Assembly: GCF_007997015.1 (NCBI RefSeq)
Contig: NZ_VOSM01000005.1
Location: 186,001-250,000, forward strand
Direction of reading: 5' to 3'
Length of the DNA stretch: 64,000 bases
Source of the DNA: Lujinxingia vulgaris
GTDB taxonomy: Bacteria; Myxococcota_A; Bradymonadia; Bradymonadales; Bradymonadaceae
Positions within the stretch are counted from its first letter, which is position 1; each line of letters begins with the position of its first letter. The notes under the pieces were generated by a model. That model ran no database searches, was not told where the DNA came from, and saw nothing but the letters and a program-made list of their open reading frames with translations. A program made the translations under genes and the position numbers. Of the stretch, positions 1 to 7,419 are shown piece by piece.

Positions 1-1
1 C

Positions 2-88
2 TGGGCGCTGGCCGCCGCTCAGGCCCTGGCCGCGGGTTATGTCTTTTATGTCCACGGCTTCAATATCGAGACGATGCTCGGGGTCTGA
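2..88 (+). CDS. C-terminal fragment of a truncated gene
   Basis: An open frame enters from the left edge and stops with TGA at 86-88, giving 28 hydrophobic residues that end in ETMLGV. There is too little to assign a family. The hydrophobic stretch ALAAGYVFYVHGF could be a membrane segment. The last codons lie inside a direct repeat whose second copy starts at 1549, so the apparent gene end could itself belong to a repeat. Confidence 0.35.
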   Translation, partial: WALAAAQALAAGYVFYVHGFNIETMLGV

Positions 89-121
89 AACCACCTTTCC
101 GCCCCGCTAAAAGCTCGGCAC
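74..121. repeat. Imperfect direct repeat, left copy
   Basis: About 48 bp starting ATGCTCGGGGTCT reappear with a few substitutions at 1549-1596. The two copies bracket the zinc-ribbon membrane protein gene at 288-1394. The right copy leads straight into the 42-bp palindromic array, so the left copy may be a stray unit of the same repeat family. Confidence 0.8.
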
Positions 122-287
122 CTCACAATCTCAAAGCTCCTCGCCAGGTGAACATCATATGCCGCCCGGGCTGCGTTGAGCTTCGACCTCGAATCTGCTC
201 CGTGGTTCGGGTTAGAGTGCGTGTCACGAAGCCTGCTGGCGATACGACAGGGATGTCGCCCCATGGAAACGAGCCTGAGGAGCGTAG

Positions 288-1394
288 ATGATCTTTATCG
301 GAGGTGCAGGAGGACTGGCCGACGCGGCGAGGGCGATTCGGCAGCGTCAGCGCGACCTGAATCGACGCATTGAGCTCTCGAACCAGCGCCGAAGGCTGCG
401 AAAGCTCAATCGCGAACCCGTAGGCGACTACGAGCCGGAGCGCGCTGAATTTCACTGTGCCTTTCTCTGCGGAGCCTGCGACTTCTTTCTCCCTCCGCGC
501 GATGACGACAACACGATGCCCGCGTGCGCATGCCCCTCCTGCGGCGAAAGCGAGTGGATCGACCTTGGTCTGGAGCCTGCCGCCGGCCGCATCCGCGATA
601 TGGAGGCGGAGGCGCGGATGCAGGCGCCTCCGCATATCAAACGCGCGGTGCTCTTCACCTCGCTGAGCTTCTTCATCCTCGTATTTAGCGTATGCGTTCT
701 CGGCGAATTCTTCGCTCCGGACTACTTCTCACCCTCCCTCGTCGAAGGCGGCATCTTCTTTTCCCTGGTCGGCGGGGTCTTGCTGGTGCCGCTCCTCTAT
801 TATGTGGCACCCAGGCCTCTCTCCGTCCTGTGGCTCAAGCGTCAAACGCGCCTCCCTCACAGGTGGCATGTTCCCCTTCCTTTACCTGCGCCCCATGCCG
901 CGCCGGAGAAGACACTTGCCGAGATGTCCGCGCAGCCCCTGGGTGAGACCATCACCGCGCCTGTCAGCGGCCGCGAATGCATCGCCTACGAGATCTGCGT
1001 GCTCTTCGACACCCCCGGAGATGCCCGCCCTGCAGAGTGGGTCCTCCAGGAGCAGGGCGGCGTCGCCCTGACGCTCAATGGCGAGCTCGAGCTCCAGCCC
1101 GGGTCGTATTATCTGGAATCCCCCGTCGAGCCCATCGACACCCCCGGCCTCTCGCTCAACGGCTCGATAAGTGCAGCACCGAGCGCGCGTTATAAGGCGT
1201 TTAAACGCTTCCTCCGCCAACGCGCCCTCTTCATCACCGATGGCGATTTCCACGTTTACGAGGCCTGCATCTTGCCGGGCGACTCCGTTGATGTGGAGGC
1301 GTTTGAAGGCCCGATGTACGTGCTGCGACACACGAACGCCCCCGAGCGCGGCGACCTGCCGAGACTCCCCCGCCCCCTCTTTCCAGGCCATTGA
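288..1394 (+). CDS. Zinc-ribbon, two-TM membrane protein with GIDE-like C-terminal domain
   Basis: This 368-aa protein has a basic, helix-prone N-terminus (1-45) and a zinc ribbon formed by C61-x2-C64 and C82-x2-C85. Two membrane segments follow (about 120-139 and 153-172). The soluble C-terminus (about 210-350) contains GRECIAYEICV, a long beta-rich stretch and VYEACILPGDSV. That two-TM plus beta-domain layout resembles the bacterial GIDE-type membrane family, but I assign it only tentatively. The start is firm: GAGGAG lies five bases before the ATG. It stands alone on its strand. Its function is unknown; zinc binding is inferred from the CxxC pairs. Confidence 0.75.
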   Translation: MIFIGGAGGLADAARAIRQRQRDLNRRIELSNQRRRLRKLNREPVGDYEPERAEFHCAFLCGACDFFLPPRDDDNTMPACACPSCGESEWIDLGLEPAAGRIRDMEAEARMQAPPHIKRAVLFTSLSFFILVFSVCVLGEFFAPDYFSPSLVEGGIFFSLVGGVLLVPLLYYVAPRPLSVLWLKRQTRLPHRWHVPLPLPAPHAAPEKTLAEMSAQPLGETITAPVSGRECIAYEICVLFDTPGDARPAEWVLQEQGGVALTLNGELELQPGSYYLESPVEPIDTPGLSLNGSISAAPSARYKAFKRFLRQRALFITDGDFHVYEACILPGDSVDVEAFEGPMYVLRHTNAPERGDLPRLPRPLFPGH

Positions 1395-1548
1395 TTCTGC
1401 CCCTTCCTTCGACCACGCCGTGAAGCAGTCATGGATGATGATGACTGAGACATTGAACGTGCTTCGGACAAGGCGCCGTACGCAGACGATGCGTTAGCAT
1501 CGTCGAGGCTTTGCAACGCAGCCCGAGGTGCTCTCCATGTGCGAAAAA

Positions 1549-1596
1549 ATGCTCGGGGTCTAAAACCACCTCTCCGACCCGCTCAAAGCTCGACAC
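1549..1596. repeat. Imperfect direct repeat, right copy
   Basis: This is the second copy of the repeat at 74-121; both run from ATGCTCGGGGTC to AAAGCTCG. In this copy the TGA stop of the left-edge frame reads TAA. It sits 84 bp (two 42-bp periods) before the first clear unit of the following array. Confidence 0.8.
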
Positions 1597-1632
1597 ACCT
1601 GAACAGGCTTTCAAGATTAATGACGAAAAAGT

Positions 1633-1938
1633 GCTCCCGAGCACTTCCATCGCGATCCGATGAAGCGTTTGAAGGCTCGCGAGCACCTTTCGCCTTCATC
1701 GATGAACGATTTTTGGGCTCGCAAGCACCTGCCCCGATCATCAAATCCCGAAAAAAACGCTCGCGAGCACCCGACGCCTTCATCGATGAACGATTTTTGG
1801 GCTCGCGAGCACCTGCCCCGACCATCAAATCCGGAAAAAAACGCTCGCGAGCACTTTCGTCGCTCATCAAATCCCGAAAAAAAGGCTTTTGAGCCCTCGC
1901 TCCTCGCATCGACGAGAAAGACGAACGCCCAAAAGCCT
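1633..1938. repeat. 42-bp tandem array with palindromic core
   Basis: A core GCTCGCGAGCAC (GCTCGCGAGC is a perfect palindrome) or close variants begins at 1633, 1675, 1717, 1759, 1801, 1843 and 1885, an exact 42-bp period. A decayed unit follows near 1927. Spacers alternate between a CATCGATGAACGATTTTT type and a CATCAAATCCCGAAAAAAA type, so an 84-bp higher-order unit is visible. It lies between two convergent genes (gene ends at 1394 and 1994). Because 42 is divisible by 3 the array is open in several frames, but nothing suggests it is translated. No nearby gene encodes a recombinase. Confidence 0.9.
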
Positions 1939-1993
1939 TAAGCACCGTCATGCACTGCGGGGGCAAAACCTCCCGAAGAGCGACGAGCCTGTT

Positions 1994-2995
1994 TCAATGC
2001 AACACGATCTCCCGCCTGGCCCGAAACGCCGCCAACCCCAGCGCGCCGAGCAGGAAAGGAAGGCTCGGGCCGCCCGTCACAGGCGCCTGGGTGCAGCCGC
2101 CCTCCTCCTCGCTGCCGCCCTCGCTATCCTCGTCGACGCGCTCGCCATCGGTGGTATCGCCGCCGTCGCCACCGTCGGGGGTGCCCGGGGTGGGGGCTTC
2201 GCAGTCGAGGACCACGTCTTCATTGCCGGCGACAGCCTGAAAATCCTCGCCAGGCAAAAACGCGGCAACCATCACGTTGACCTCGCCAGCCTCCACGCCG
2301 CCGTTGACGCCGGTGTCTTCGCTCTCGCAGCTCGTGTACACGCGATCAAAGCCGCGCCCCACCCAGCTTGAGCCGGGCACGCGCTCCTCGCCAACGGTGC
2401 TCAGGGGCGACCAGCGCTCCCCATCGACGCGGGTCTCAAAAAAGAGGGCGTCGGCCCAGGGCTCGGCCTCATCACTGAGCTCGACCTCGACCTCCACCCA
2501 GCTGGCATTGATCTCGGCGCTGCAGGCGTCACCTGCGGAGACCTGCAGATCACCGGCCTGGGGCTCGGAGAGGCGCAGGGTGCCCAGCGTGGTGGGAAGC
2601 GGCGCCTCGTCGACCACATCAAAGACGAACTCGGGGAGCTGCGAGGGACCACACTCCGGGCCGGGCTCCAGGCGGTAGCTCTGCCCGGGCTCCAGCTCCC
2701 CGTTAAAGTACACATAGAACCAGCGCTCCTCTCGCCCCGGCAGCTCCACCGACTGCACGGCGATGGGCACCTCTTCGCCGCTGTTGGCGTTAAAGAGCTG
2801 CATATTCGTGGGCGCCGTCCCATCGTAACTCGCTGCGTAGATGCCGGCGGTGATGTTGGCGGGCACGGTCGCTCCGGCCAGCGAGAAGCCCTGCTCCCCT
2901 CCGAGACAGTCCACATCACAAGCCCAGGCCGCGCCGCCCACAAGCATCATCCCCGTGCCGATCATCGAGGCACACATCACCACGCGTTTACGCAT
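1994..2995 (-). CDS. Secreted protein with MYXO-CTERM-like sorting tail
   Basis: This protein of about 333 aa has an N-terminal signal peptide (MRKRVVMCASMIGTGMMLVG, then cleavage near AWA-CD). The body is Cys- and acid-rich and beta-like, with no family I recognise. After an Asp/Gly/Glu-rich linker the C-terminus reads GGCTQAPVTGG, a hydrophobic helix PFLLGALGLAAF and then RARRE. That Cys/Gly plus helix plus Arg cluster is the layout of MYXO-CTERM surface-sorting signals. The ATG at 2995 is preferred over 2998-3001 because GGGAG sits seven bases before it. It is likely exported and surface-anchored. Confidence 0.8.
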   Translation of the reverse strand: MRKRVVMCASMIGTGMMLVGGAAWACDVDCLGGEQGFSLAGATVPANITAGIYAASYDGTAPTNMQLFNANSGEEVPIAVQSVELPGREERWFYVYFNGELEPGQSYRLEPGPECGPSQLPEFVFDVVDEAPLPTTLGTLRLSEPQAGDLQVSAGDACSAEINASWVEVEVELSDEAEPWADALFFETRVDGERWSPLSTVGEERVPGSSWVGRGFDRVYTSCESEDTGVNGGVEAGEVNVMVAAFLPGEDFQAVAGNEDVVLDCEAPTPGTPDGGDGGDTTDGERVDEDSEGGSEEEGGCTQAPVTGGPSLPFLLGALGLAAFRARREIVLH

Positions 2996-3105
2996 CGTCA
3001 TTCTCCCTGCTCAAGCCATCTGTCTCGGTGAGATTTCATCGGCGCCGACGCTACCCGATCTTCCCCCCGAACTTCAACGCAGATGCTTTAAGCAGCGCGC
3101 GCGCC

Positions 3106-4026
3106 TCAGTTCAGGCCGACGAGCGCCTCGCCATCAAAGCAGCAGAACTCGCAGTGGACCGAGAAGGCCTCCCCGCAGCGGGTGCAGATCTTGCGCCGCG
3201 GCCCGAACCCGGTGGGCGGAAGCGCGGTCAGGCGCACGTTGAGCTCGGGCATCATCAGGGTGCCGTCGACCGGGCAGCGCACCTGCCCCACCTCCCCGTA
3301 GCGCCCGCAGCGCCGGCAGCGCAGCAGCGGTACGGTGGGCACCACCCCGGCCTTCTCGGCGCTCTCCAGGGGCACGAGCGCCTCGTCGTCGTGGGGGCAA
3401 CGCGACTCGCCAGGGGCCCCCTCATAGCCGCAGGTGCGACAGACGCGAAAAGTGGCGCGGGCGGCCCTGCCCACGAGCTCATCGCTGAGCACCAGACCAT
3501 CGTGGGGGCAGAAACGCGCGCTGGCTTCAAAGCGCCGCCCGCAGCGCGCGCAACCGCGCTGCTCCGCCTTCGCCTGCCCTCCGGCAGCCGCCTTAAGCGC
3601 CTGTCCGTCATAAGGGCAACGCTCCAGCACCGCCGGAAAGGTGCGCCCGCAGCCGGGGCACTCGCGCGCATGCGGCGCCGACTCGCCAGTGGCCAATAAC
3701 TCCTGGAGGTTCTCTTTGAGCGCGGCGCGCGTGGCCTCCCCGGGGCTCGCGGCCGCCCCACCCTCCAGCCGGGTCGGGGTCGCCATCGTGGGGGGCGCTG
3801 AGCCCTCCAGCCGCAGGGCGCGCGCCACCTCCAGCGCGGCGGTCGACGAGGCATCGGGCGCGGCCGGCCCCGACGCCCCGCGCGCGCGTCGCCACAGCCA
3901 GGCGCCCGCCACCGCCAGCACGAGCGCCGCGAACGCCCACAGCCAGGCAAAGGCGGCGTCCTGACCCAACGCCACCGCCGGAAAGGTCGCGACCACCGCG
4001 CGATGCCTGGTGCCAGATATCTTCAT
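3106..4026 (-). CDS. Membrane-anchored protein with five tandem zinc ribbons
   Basis: The protein is 306 aa. A TM segment (about 27-45) is followed by RR-x-RG and an Ala/Pro-rich linker. Five short zinc ribbons of the form CxxCG-x(9-10)-C[PC]x[DH]G follow, at about 123-137, 159-173, 196-210, 237-251 and 281-295. Each ends in a C-P-x-D-G-like knuckle; the last has CCFDG. These resemble double-zinc-ribbon (DZR) modules that usually mediate protein or nucleic-acid contacts. The start at MKISG is chosen because upstream codons run into the terminator of the neighbouring Kazal gene. The ribbons are probably cytoplasmic. Function unknown. Confidence 0.75.
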   Translation of the reverse strand: MKISGTRHRAVVATFPAVALGQDAAFAWLWAFAALVLAVAGAWLWRRARGASGPAAPDASSTAALEVARALRLEGSAPPTMATPTRLEGGAAASPGEATRAALKENLQELLATGESAPHARECPGCGRTFPAVLERCPYDGQALKAAAGGQAKAEQRGCARCGRRFEASARFCPHDGLVLSDELVGRAARATFRVCRTCGYEGAPGESRCPHDDEALVPLESAEKAGVVPTVPLLRCRRCGRYGEVGQVRCPVDGTLMMPELNVRLTALPPTGFGPRRKICTRCGEAFSVHCEFCCFDGEALVGLN

Positions 4027-4131
4027 CGTTGCGTCCGAGCTTGAGAACACCACCCGAGAGAGCCTCCCCTCGAATATAACAACGTGGAGGGCGCAGGGAA
4101 AAAGTCGTGGTCTATGGGACTGCCCGGATCG

Positions 4132-4165
4132 AAAAAACGCCGGCGCTCCGATCGGAGCGCCGGCG
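4132..4165 (-). terminator. Rho-independent terminator of the first Kazal gene
   Basis: A perfect 28-bp palindrome (CGCCGGCGCTCC-GATC-GGAGCGCCGGCG, 4138-4165) is followed in the minus direction by six T (plus-strand AAAAAA 4132-4137). It lies just beyond the stop of the gene ending at 4225. Confidence 0.9.
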
Positions 4166-4224
4166 TTGGCGTTGCTCATCCTGCCCGACCGACCTTCAGC
4201 CTCGACCGGGCAACACGCAGCGTC

Positions 4225-4989
4225 TCAAAGCTCCGAGAGCACCGGTCCGCCCGGACCTGCGGTCTCCAGGCAGCTCTCCAGCTCCTCGGTCTGCTCCCAA
4301 CCGCACTTGCCGCCGAAGCAGCCGCAGCTGGTGTACTCCTGATCATAACAGGCGTACTCCGGCAGGTACTCGCAGGTGCTGATCAGGTCGTCGTTGATCG
4401 AGCCACAGAGCTGACCGGAGCAGCCGCCCACTTTGCAGTCGCGGTCGGTGCGGCACTCCGGCTTCTCATCGCGGCATTCTCCCTCATAGGCCACGGCCAC
4501 GCCTGCGCAGCGCGCCTCACAGGCGTTACCGTAGGTCTCGCCATCCTCACCACAGACAGGATCCCAGACGCGCGGGCAGGCGCAGCCCTCATCGCGGCAC
4601 TCCCCTTCATACGCCACGCCCACATCGGCACAGCCCGCCTCACAGGCGTTGCCGTAGGTCTCGCCATCCTCACCACAGACAGGATCGTAGACCGCCGGGC
4701 AGTTGCAGCCCTCATCGCGGCACTCGCCATCATAGGCCACTTCCACCCGGGCACACGCCGCCAGGCAGGAGTTCCCGTAGGTGTTCCCATCCTCACCACA
4801 GACCGGGGCGACCACATGCGGGCAGATGCAACGCTCCTCAAGCTCGACGGCGTCCCTCAGCGACTCCCCGGCCAGCGCCGACTGGGAGGCTGCCGGATCT
4901 TCGCTCTCCGTGCTGCCGCAACCCACCATCAGCGCCAGCAACGCACACATCGCCAGCGAGCCACACCATGACTTCCACATCGATTGCAT
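4225..4989 (-). CDS. Lipoprotein with three Kazal-type protease-inhibitor domains
   Basis: The protein is 254 aa. A lipoprotein signal ends at LMVGC-GS. Three Kazal modules follow with the spacing C-x-C-x7-C-x10-C-x3-C-x10-C and the family signature PVCGEDGxTYGNxC. The predicted P1 residues (second after Cys II) are His, Ala and Arg, so the targets probably differ. A separate Cys-rich C-terminal segment (CRTDRDC...CGWEQTEELESC) has at least ten cysteines. The start at 4989 has AAAGGAG in front. Kazal proteins bind serine proteases; membrane location and a protective role are inferred. It is the first of three such genes in a row. Confidence 0.9.
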   Translation of the reverse strand: MQSMWKSWCGSLAMCALLALMVGCGSTESEDPAASQSALAGESLRDAVELEERCICPHVVAPVCGEDGNTYGNSCLAACARVEVAYDGECRDEGCNCPAVYDPVCGEDGETYGNACEAGCADVGVAYEGECRDEGCACPRVWDPVCGEDGETYGNACEARCAGVAVAYEGECRDEKPECRTDRDCKVGGCSGQLCGSINDDLISTCEYLPEYACYDQEYTSCGCFGGKCGWEQTEELESCLETAGPGGPVLSEL

Positions 4990-5072
4990 TGTCTCTCCTT
5001 TAACCATTCACCAAAAATCCGATGAAGACGCCCCCGGGGGCAGACGCCCGACGTCGAAAGCGAGCTCCCCCT

Positions 5073-5232
5073 GCAGGGCACGCCATCGCCAGAGAGGCAC
5101 ACCCACAGGCGCGCCCTGTCGGTGTAAGGGCGAGTGGGTGCCCGGGCTGACGTCGGTCGTTGCGCCCTCACTCGCTGCGCCGACGTCGCTTATGCCCGGG
5201 CCCCACGCGTCCCTGGCGATAGGGTGCCCTGC
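5073..5232. repeat. Nested inverted-repeat element (about 160 bp)
   Basis: The outer arms are 5073-5092 (GCAGGGCAC...ATCGCCAG) and 5213-5232, matching at about 18 of 20 positions. Inner arms pair GACGTCGG (5149-5156) with CCGACGTC (5180-5187) and GCCCGGGC (5140-5147) with GCCCGGGC (5194-5201). The whole could fold into one long branched hairpin. It fills most of the 460-bp gap between two Kazal genes and carries no credible ORF. A MITE-like element or a structured transcript are both possible. Confidence 0.75.
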
Positions 5233-5367
5233 AAGGGCCCCTGGTCGCTCGAAGTGGGTAGAGTATAGCGGCGCCCCTCAGCGAAGTGAGGTTTCGCCTT
5301 GTTAAGCATGGTGTGCAGATGTAGCGCGACCGCCCCTCTCTCAGGCCGCCGTGCTTTCCAACGCGCA

Positions 5368-5398
5368 AACAAAAGCGGCGCCCCTCTCGGAGCGCCGC
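5368..5398 (-). terminator. Terminator of the second Kazal gene
   Basis: The hairpin GCGGCGC...GCGCCGC (5375-5398) is followed on the minus strand by TTTTGTTTG. It sits about 50 bp beyond the stop of the gene ending at 5451. Confidence 0.8.
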
Positions 5399-5450
5399 CG
5401 CGTTCGCAACTTCATATACTTCATATCGGGCGAATGGCCCTCAGCACGGC

Positions 5451-6395
5451 TTACAGGCCGCCGCACGCCCCCTGGTGGGCCACGTCCACATCGGCGCAGC
5501 CGGCCTGGCAAGAGTTGCCGTAGGTGTTGCCATCTTCACCACACACCGGCGCGTGAATCATCGGGCAGATGCAGTCGCCGGGGATATCGGCGCGGCACGC
5601 GCCTTCATGGGCGATGTCGACGCCGGCGCAGCCGGCTTTGCAGCCGTTGGAGTAGGTCTCACCGTCGGCGCCGCAGACCGGCGCGTACTCTTCGGTGCAG
5701 ATGCAGTCGCCCGGACCCTCATCGCGGCACTCACCTTCGTAGGCCACATCCACATCGGCGCAGCCGGCCTGGCAGGAGTTGCCGTAGGTGTTGCCGTCTT
5801 CACCACAGACCGGCGCGTGAATCATCGGGCAGATGCACTCAACCGGCTCCACCGGCTCACACTCACCTTCATAGGCCACGGCCTCACCTTCACAATCTGC
5901 CTCGCAGGCGTTGTAATAGGTCTGGCCATCGGCGCCGCAGACCGGCGCGTACTCTTGCGGGCAGTAGCAGATGCCCGAGTCATCCTCGGAACACTCACCC
6001 TCATAGGCCACAGCCACATCGACGCAGGCCGCCTGGCAATCATTGCCGTAGGTGTTGCCGTCTTCACCGCATACCGGCGCGTGAATCATCGGGCAGATGC
6101 AATCCGCCGGCGGAGGCGTCTCACCGGGGCCTGGCTCGGCCGGGTAGGCATCCTCATCGATGTCTTCGTTCTCGAAATAGTCGTCGGGCTGCTCGCCAGG
6201 CGGCAGCTCATCGGCCGGCGACTCCCCATCCGGGTCCGGGTTGTTGATCTGGTCGTTTTCCATGGCCCCCTGCGAGCTGGCGGAGTCGTCCGGGACGACC
6301 TCACCACCACAGCCCATAAGCGCCACCATCAAGAGCGCGCAGAGCGCGCCACGAAGTCCACATCCATTCATCATTTTTGTCATCGTTATCATCAT
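5451..6395 (-). CDS. Lipoprotein with five Kazal-type domains
   Basis: The protein is 314 aa with a lipoprotein signal (LLMVALMGC-GG). An acidic Pro/Asp/Glu-rich linker (about 30-98) is followed by five Kazal domains to the C-terminus. Domains 1, 3 and 5 share the core [19 protein letters not shown] and are near copies, while domains 2 and 4 have the GADG form, so internal duplication is evident. Predicted P1 residues are Met, Gln, Met, Glu and Met. The start at 6395 is set by AGGGAGG five bases upstream. The long acidic linker probably holds the inhibitor head away from the membrane (inference). Confidence 0.9.
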   Translation of the reverse strand: MMITMTKMMNGCGLRGALCALLMVALMGCGGEVVPDDSASSQGAMENDQINNPDPDGESPADELPPGEQPDDYFENEDIDEDAYPAEPGPGETPPPADCICPMIHAPVCGEDGNTYGNDCQAACVDVAVAYEGECSEDDSGICYCPQEYAPVCGADGQTYYNACEADCEGEAVAYEGECEPVEPVECICPMIHAPVCGEDGNTYGNSCQAGCADVDVAYEGECRDEGPGDCICTEEYAPVCGADGETYSNGCKAGCAGVDIAHEGACRADIPGDCICPMIHAPVCGEDGNTYGNSCQAGCADVDVAHQGACGGL

Positions 6396-6469
6396 AATGA
6401 CCTCCCTGGTCGTTGATCGGTCGAAGTCGCGAACGTCCCGACGCAAGAGCAAAGCCCGTGCCAGAGAAG

Positions 6470-6509
6470 CAAAACACCCCGGAACCCCCGAAAACAGGGC
6501 CTCCGGGGC
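6470..6509 (-). terminator. Probable terminator between Kazal genes
   Basis: An imperfect hairpin with outer stem CCCCGGA (6477-6483) and TCCGGGG (6502-6508) plus an inner GGG/CCC is followed on the minus strand by TGTTTTGC. It lies downstream of the gene ending at 6637 and upstream of the gene starting at 6395. Confidence 0.55.
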
Positions 6510-6636
6510 ATCTTCTGACGTCGGCGGCAGTCGCATTCCCTCAAATTTTTGACTGATCCACGCGACACGCGCTCAAAGAACTGTGAAACGAATCGCAACT
6601 CTGAGGCCGCCACCTCGTTTCGACGCGGGGCCCGGC

Positions 6637-7263
6637 TCAGTCCTCCTGTCCCGGCTGCTCTTCGCCACACGCGCCTTCATGGGCTACACCCACTTCGGCG
6701 CATTTTGCCAGGCAGGGGTTGGCGTAGGTTTCACCATCCTCGCCACAGACCGGCGCGAGGTGGCGCGGGCAGGCGCAGACCGGTGCGCTCTCCTCCTCAC
6801 CCGCTTCTTCGTCGCTGGCTGCCGCGCATTCGCCCTCGTAGGCCACACCCACTTCGGCGCACTTCGCCAGGCAGGGGTTGGCGTAGGTTTCACCATCCTC
6901 GCCACAGACCGGCGCGAGGTGGCGCGGGCAGGCGCAGACCGGCGCACTCTCCTCCTCACCCGCCTCTTCCTCGCTCATCGCCTCGCACTCGCCCTCGTGG
7001 GCCACGCTCACATCCACGCAGGCCGCCTGGCAGGCGTTGCCATAGGTAGCGCCGTCTTCGCCGCAGACCGGCATATAATGCATCGGGCAGATACAATCTG
7101 CCGGCGGCGTCTTCGGTTCAGAGGCTTCCGGCGCCGGCGAGCTGGCTTGCTCGGAGGAGCCGGTCGGCTCGGAGGAGTTTTGATGCGCGCAGCCCGCCGC
7201 CAGCGCCAGCAGCAATGCGAAGATGGCGAGGTAAACGCCAGCGTGGTCTTTGATTGTCATCAT
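6637..7263 (-). CDS. Lipoprotein with three Kazal-type domains, two freshly duplicated
   Basis: The protein is 208 aa with a lipoprotein signal ([11 protein letters not shown]), a Ser/Pro/Glu linker and three Kazal domains. Domains 2 and 3 ([19 protein letters not shown]) are almost identical and, with the linker, form a 159-bp direct repeat in the DNA. Predicted P1 residues are Met, Arg and Arg, so the last two suit trypsin-like enzymes. The start at 7263 has AGGAAG six bases upstream. It is the third member of the Kazal lipoprotein run. Confidence 0.9.
   Translation of the reverse strand: MMTIKDHAGVYLAIFALLLALAAGCAHQNSSEPTGSSEQASSPAPEASEPKTPPADCICPMHYMPVCGEDGATYGNACQAACVDVSVAHEGECEAMSEEEAGEEESAPVCACPRHLAPVCGEDGETYANPCLAKCAEVGVAYEGECAAASDEEAGEEESAPVCACPRHLAPVCGEDGETYANPCLAKCAEVGVAHEGACGEEQPGQED
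6680..6997. repeat. 159-bp tandem duplication inside the Kazal gene
   Basis: Two near-identical 159-bp (53-codon) units, about 6680-6838 and 6839-6997, each encode a linker and a Kazal domain. For example, GGCAGGGGTT occurs at 6711 and again at 6870. The high nucleotide identity points to a recent duplication. Confidence 0.85.
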
Positions 7264-7419
7264 ATCGGTCTTCCTGCGAGACAGGGGTTGGGTCAGGGCG
7301 TTTATCCAGAACACGCCAACAGAAGCGGCATCGGCCCCGGGGGGCCATCCGCTCCTGGTACTACGACGTCGGACTTCCAATAAAAAGTCATCTCGAAGGC
7401 CCGGAAACCAGCCGCCCTA

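Noticed and set aside
1539-1966. Several ORFs through the 42-bp array
   Set aside because: A 42-bp period keeps frames open on both strands; the predicted proteins are simply the repeat read three ways, with no start signal.
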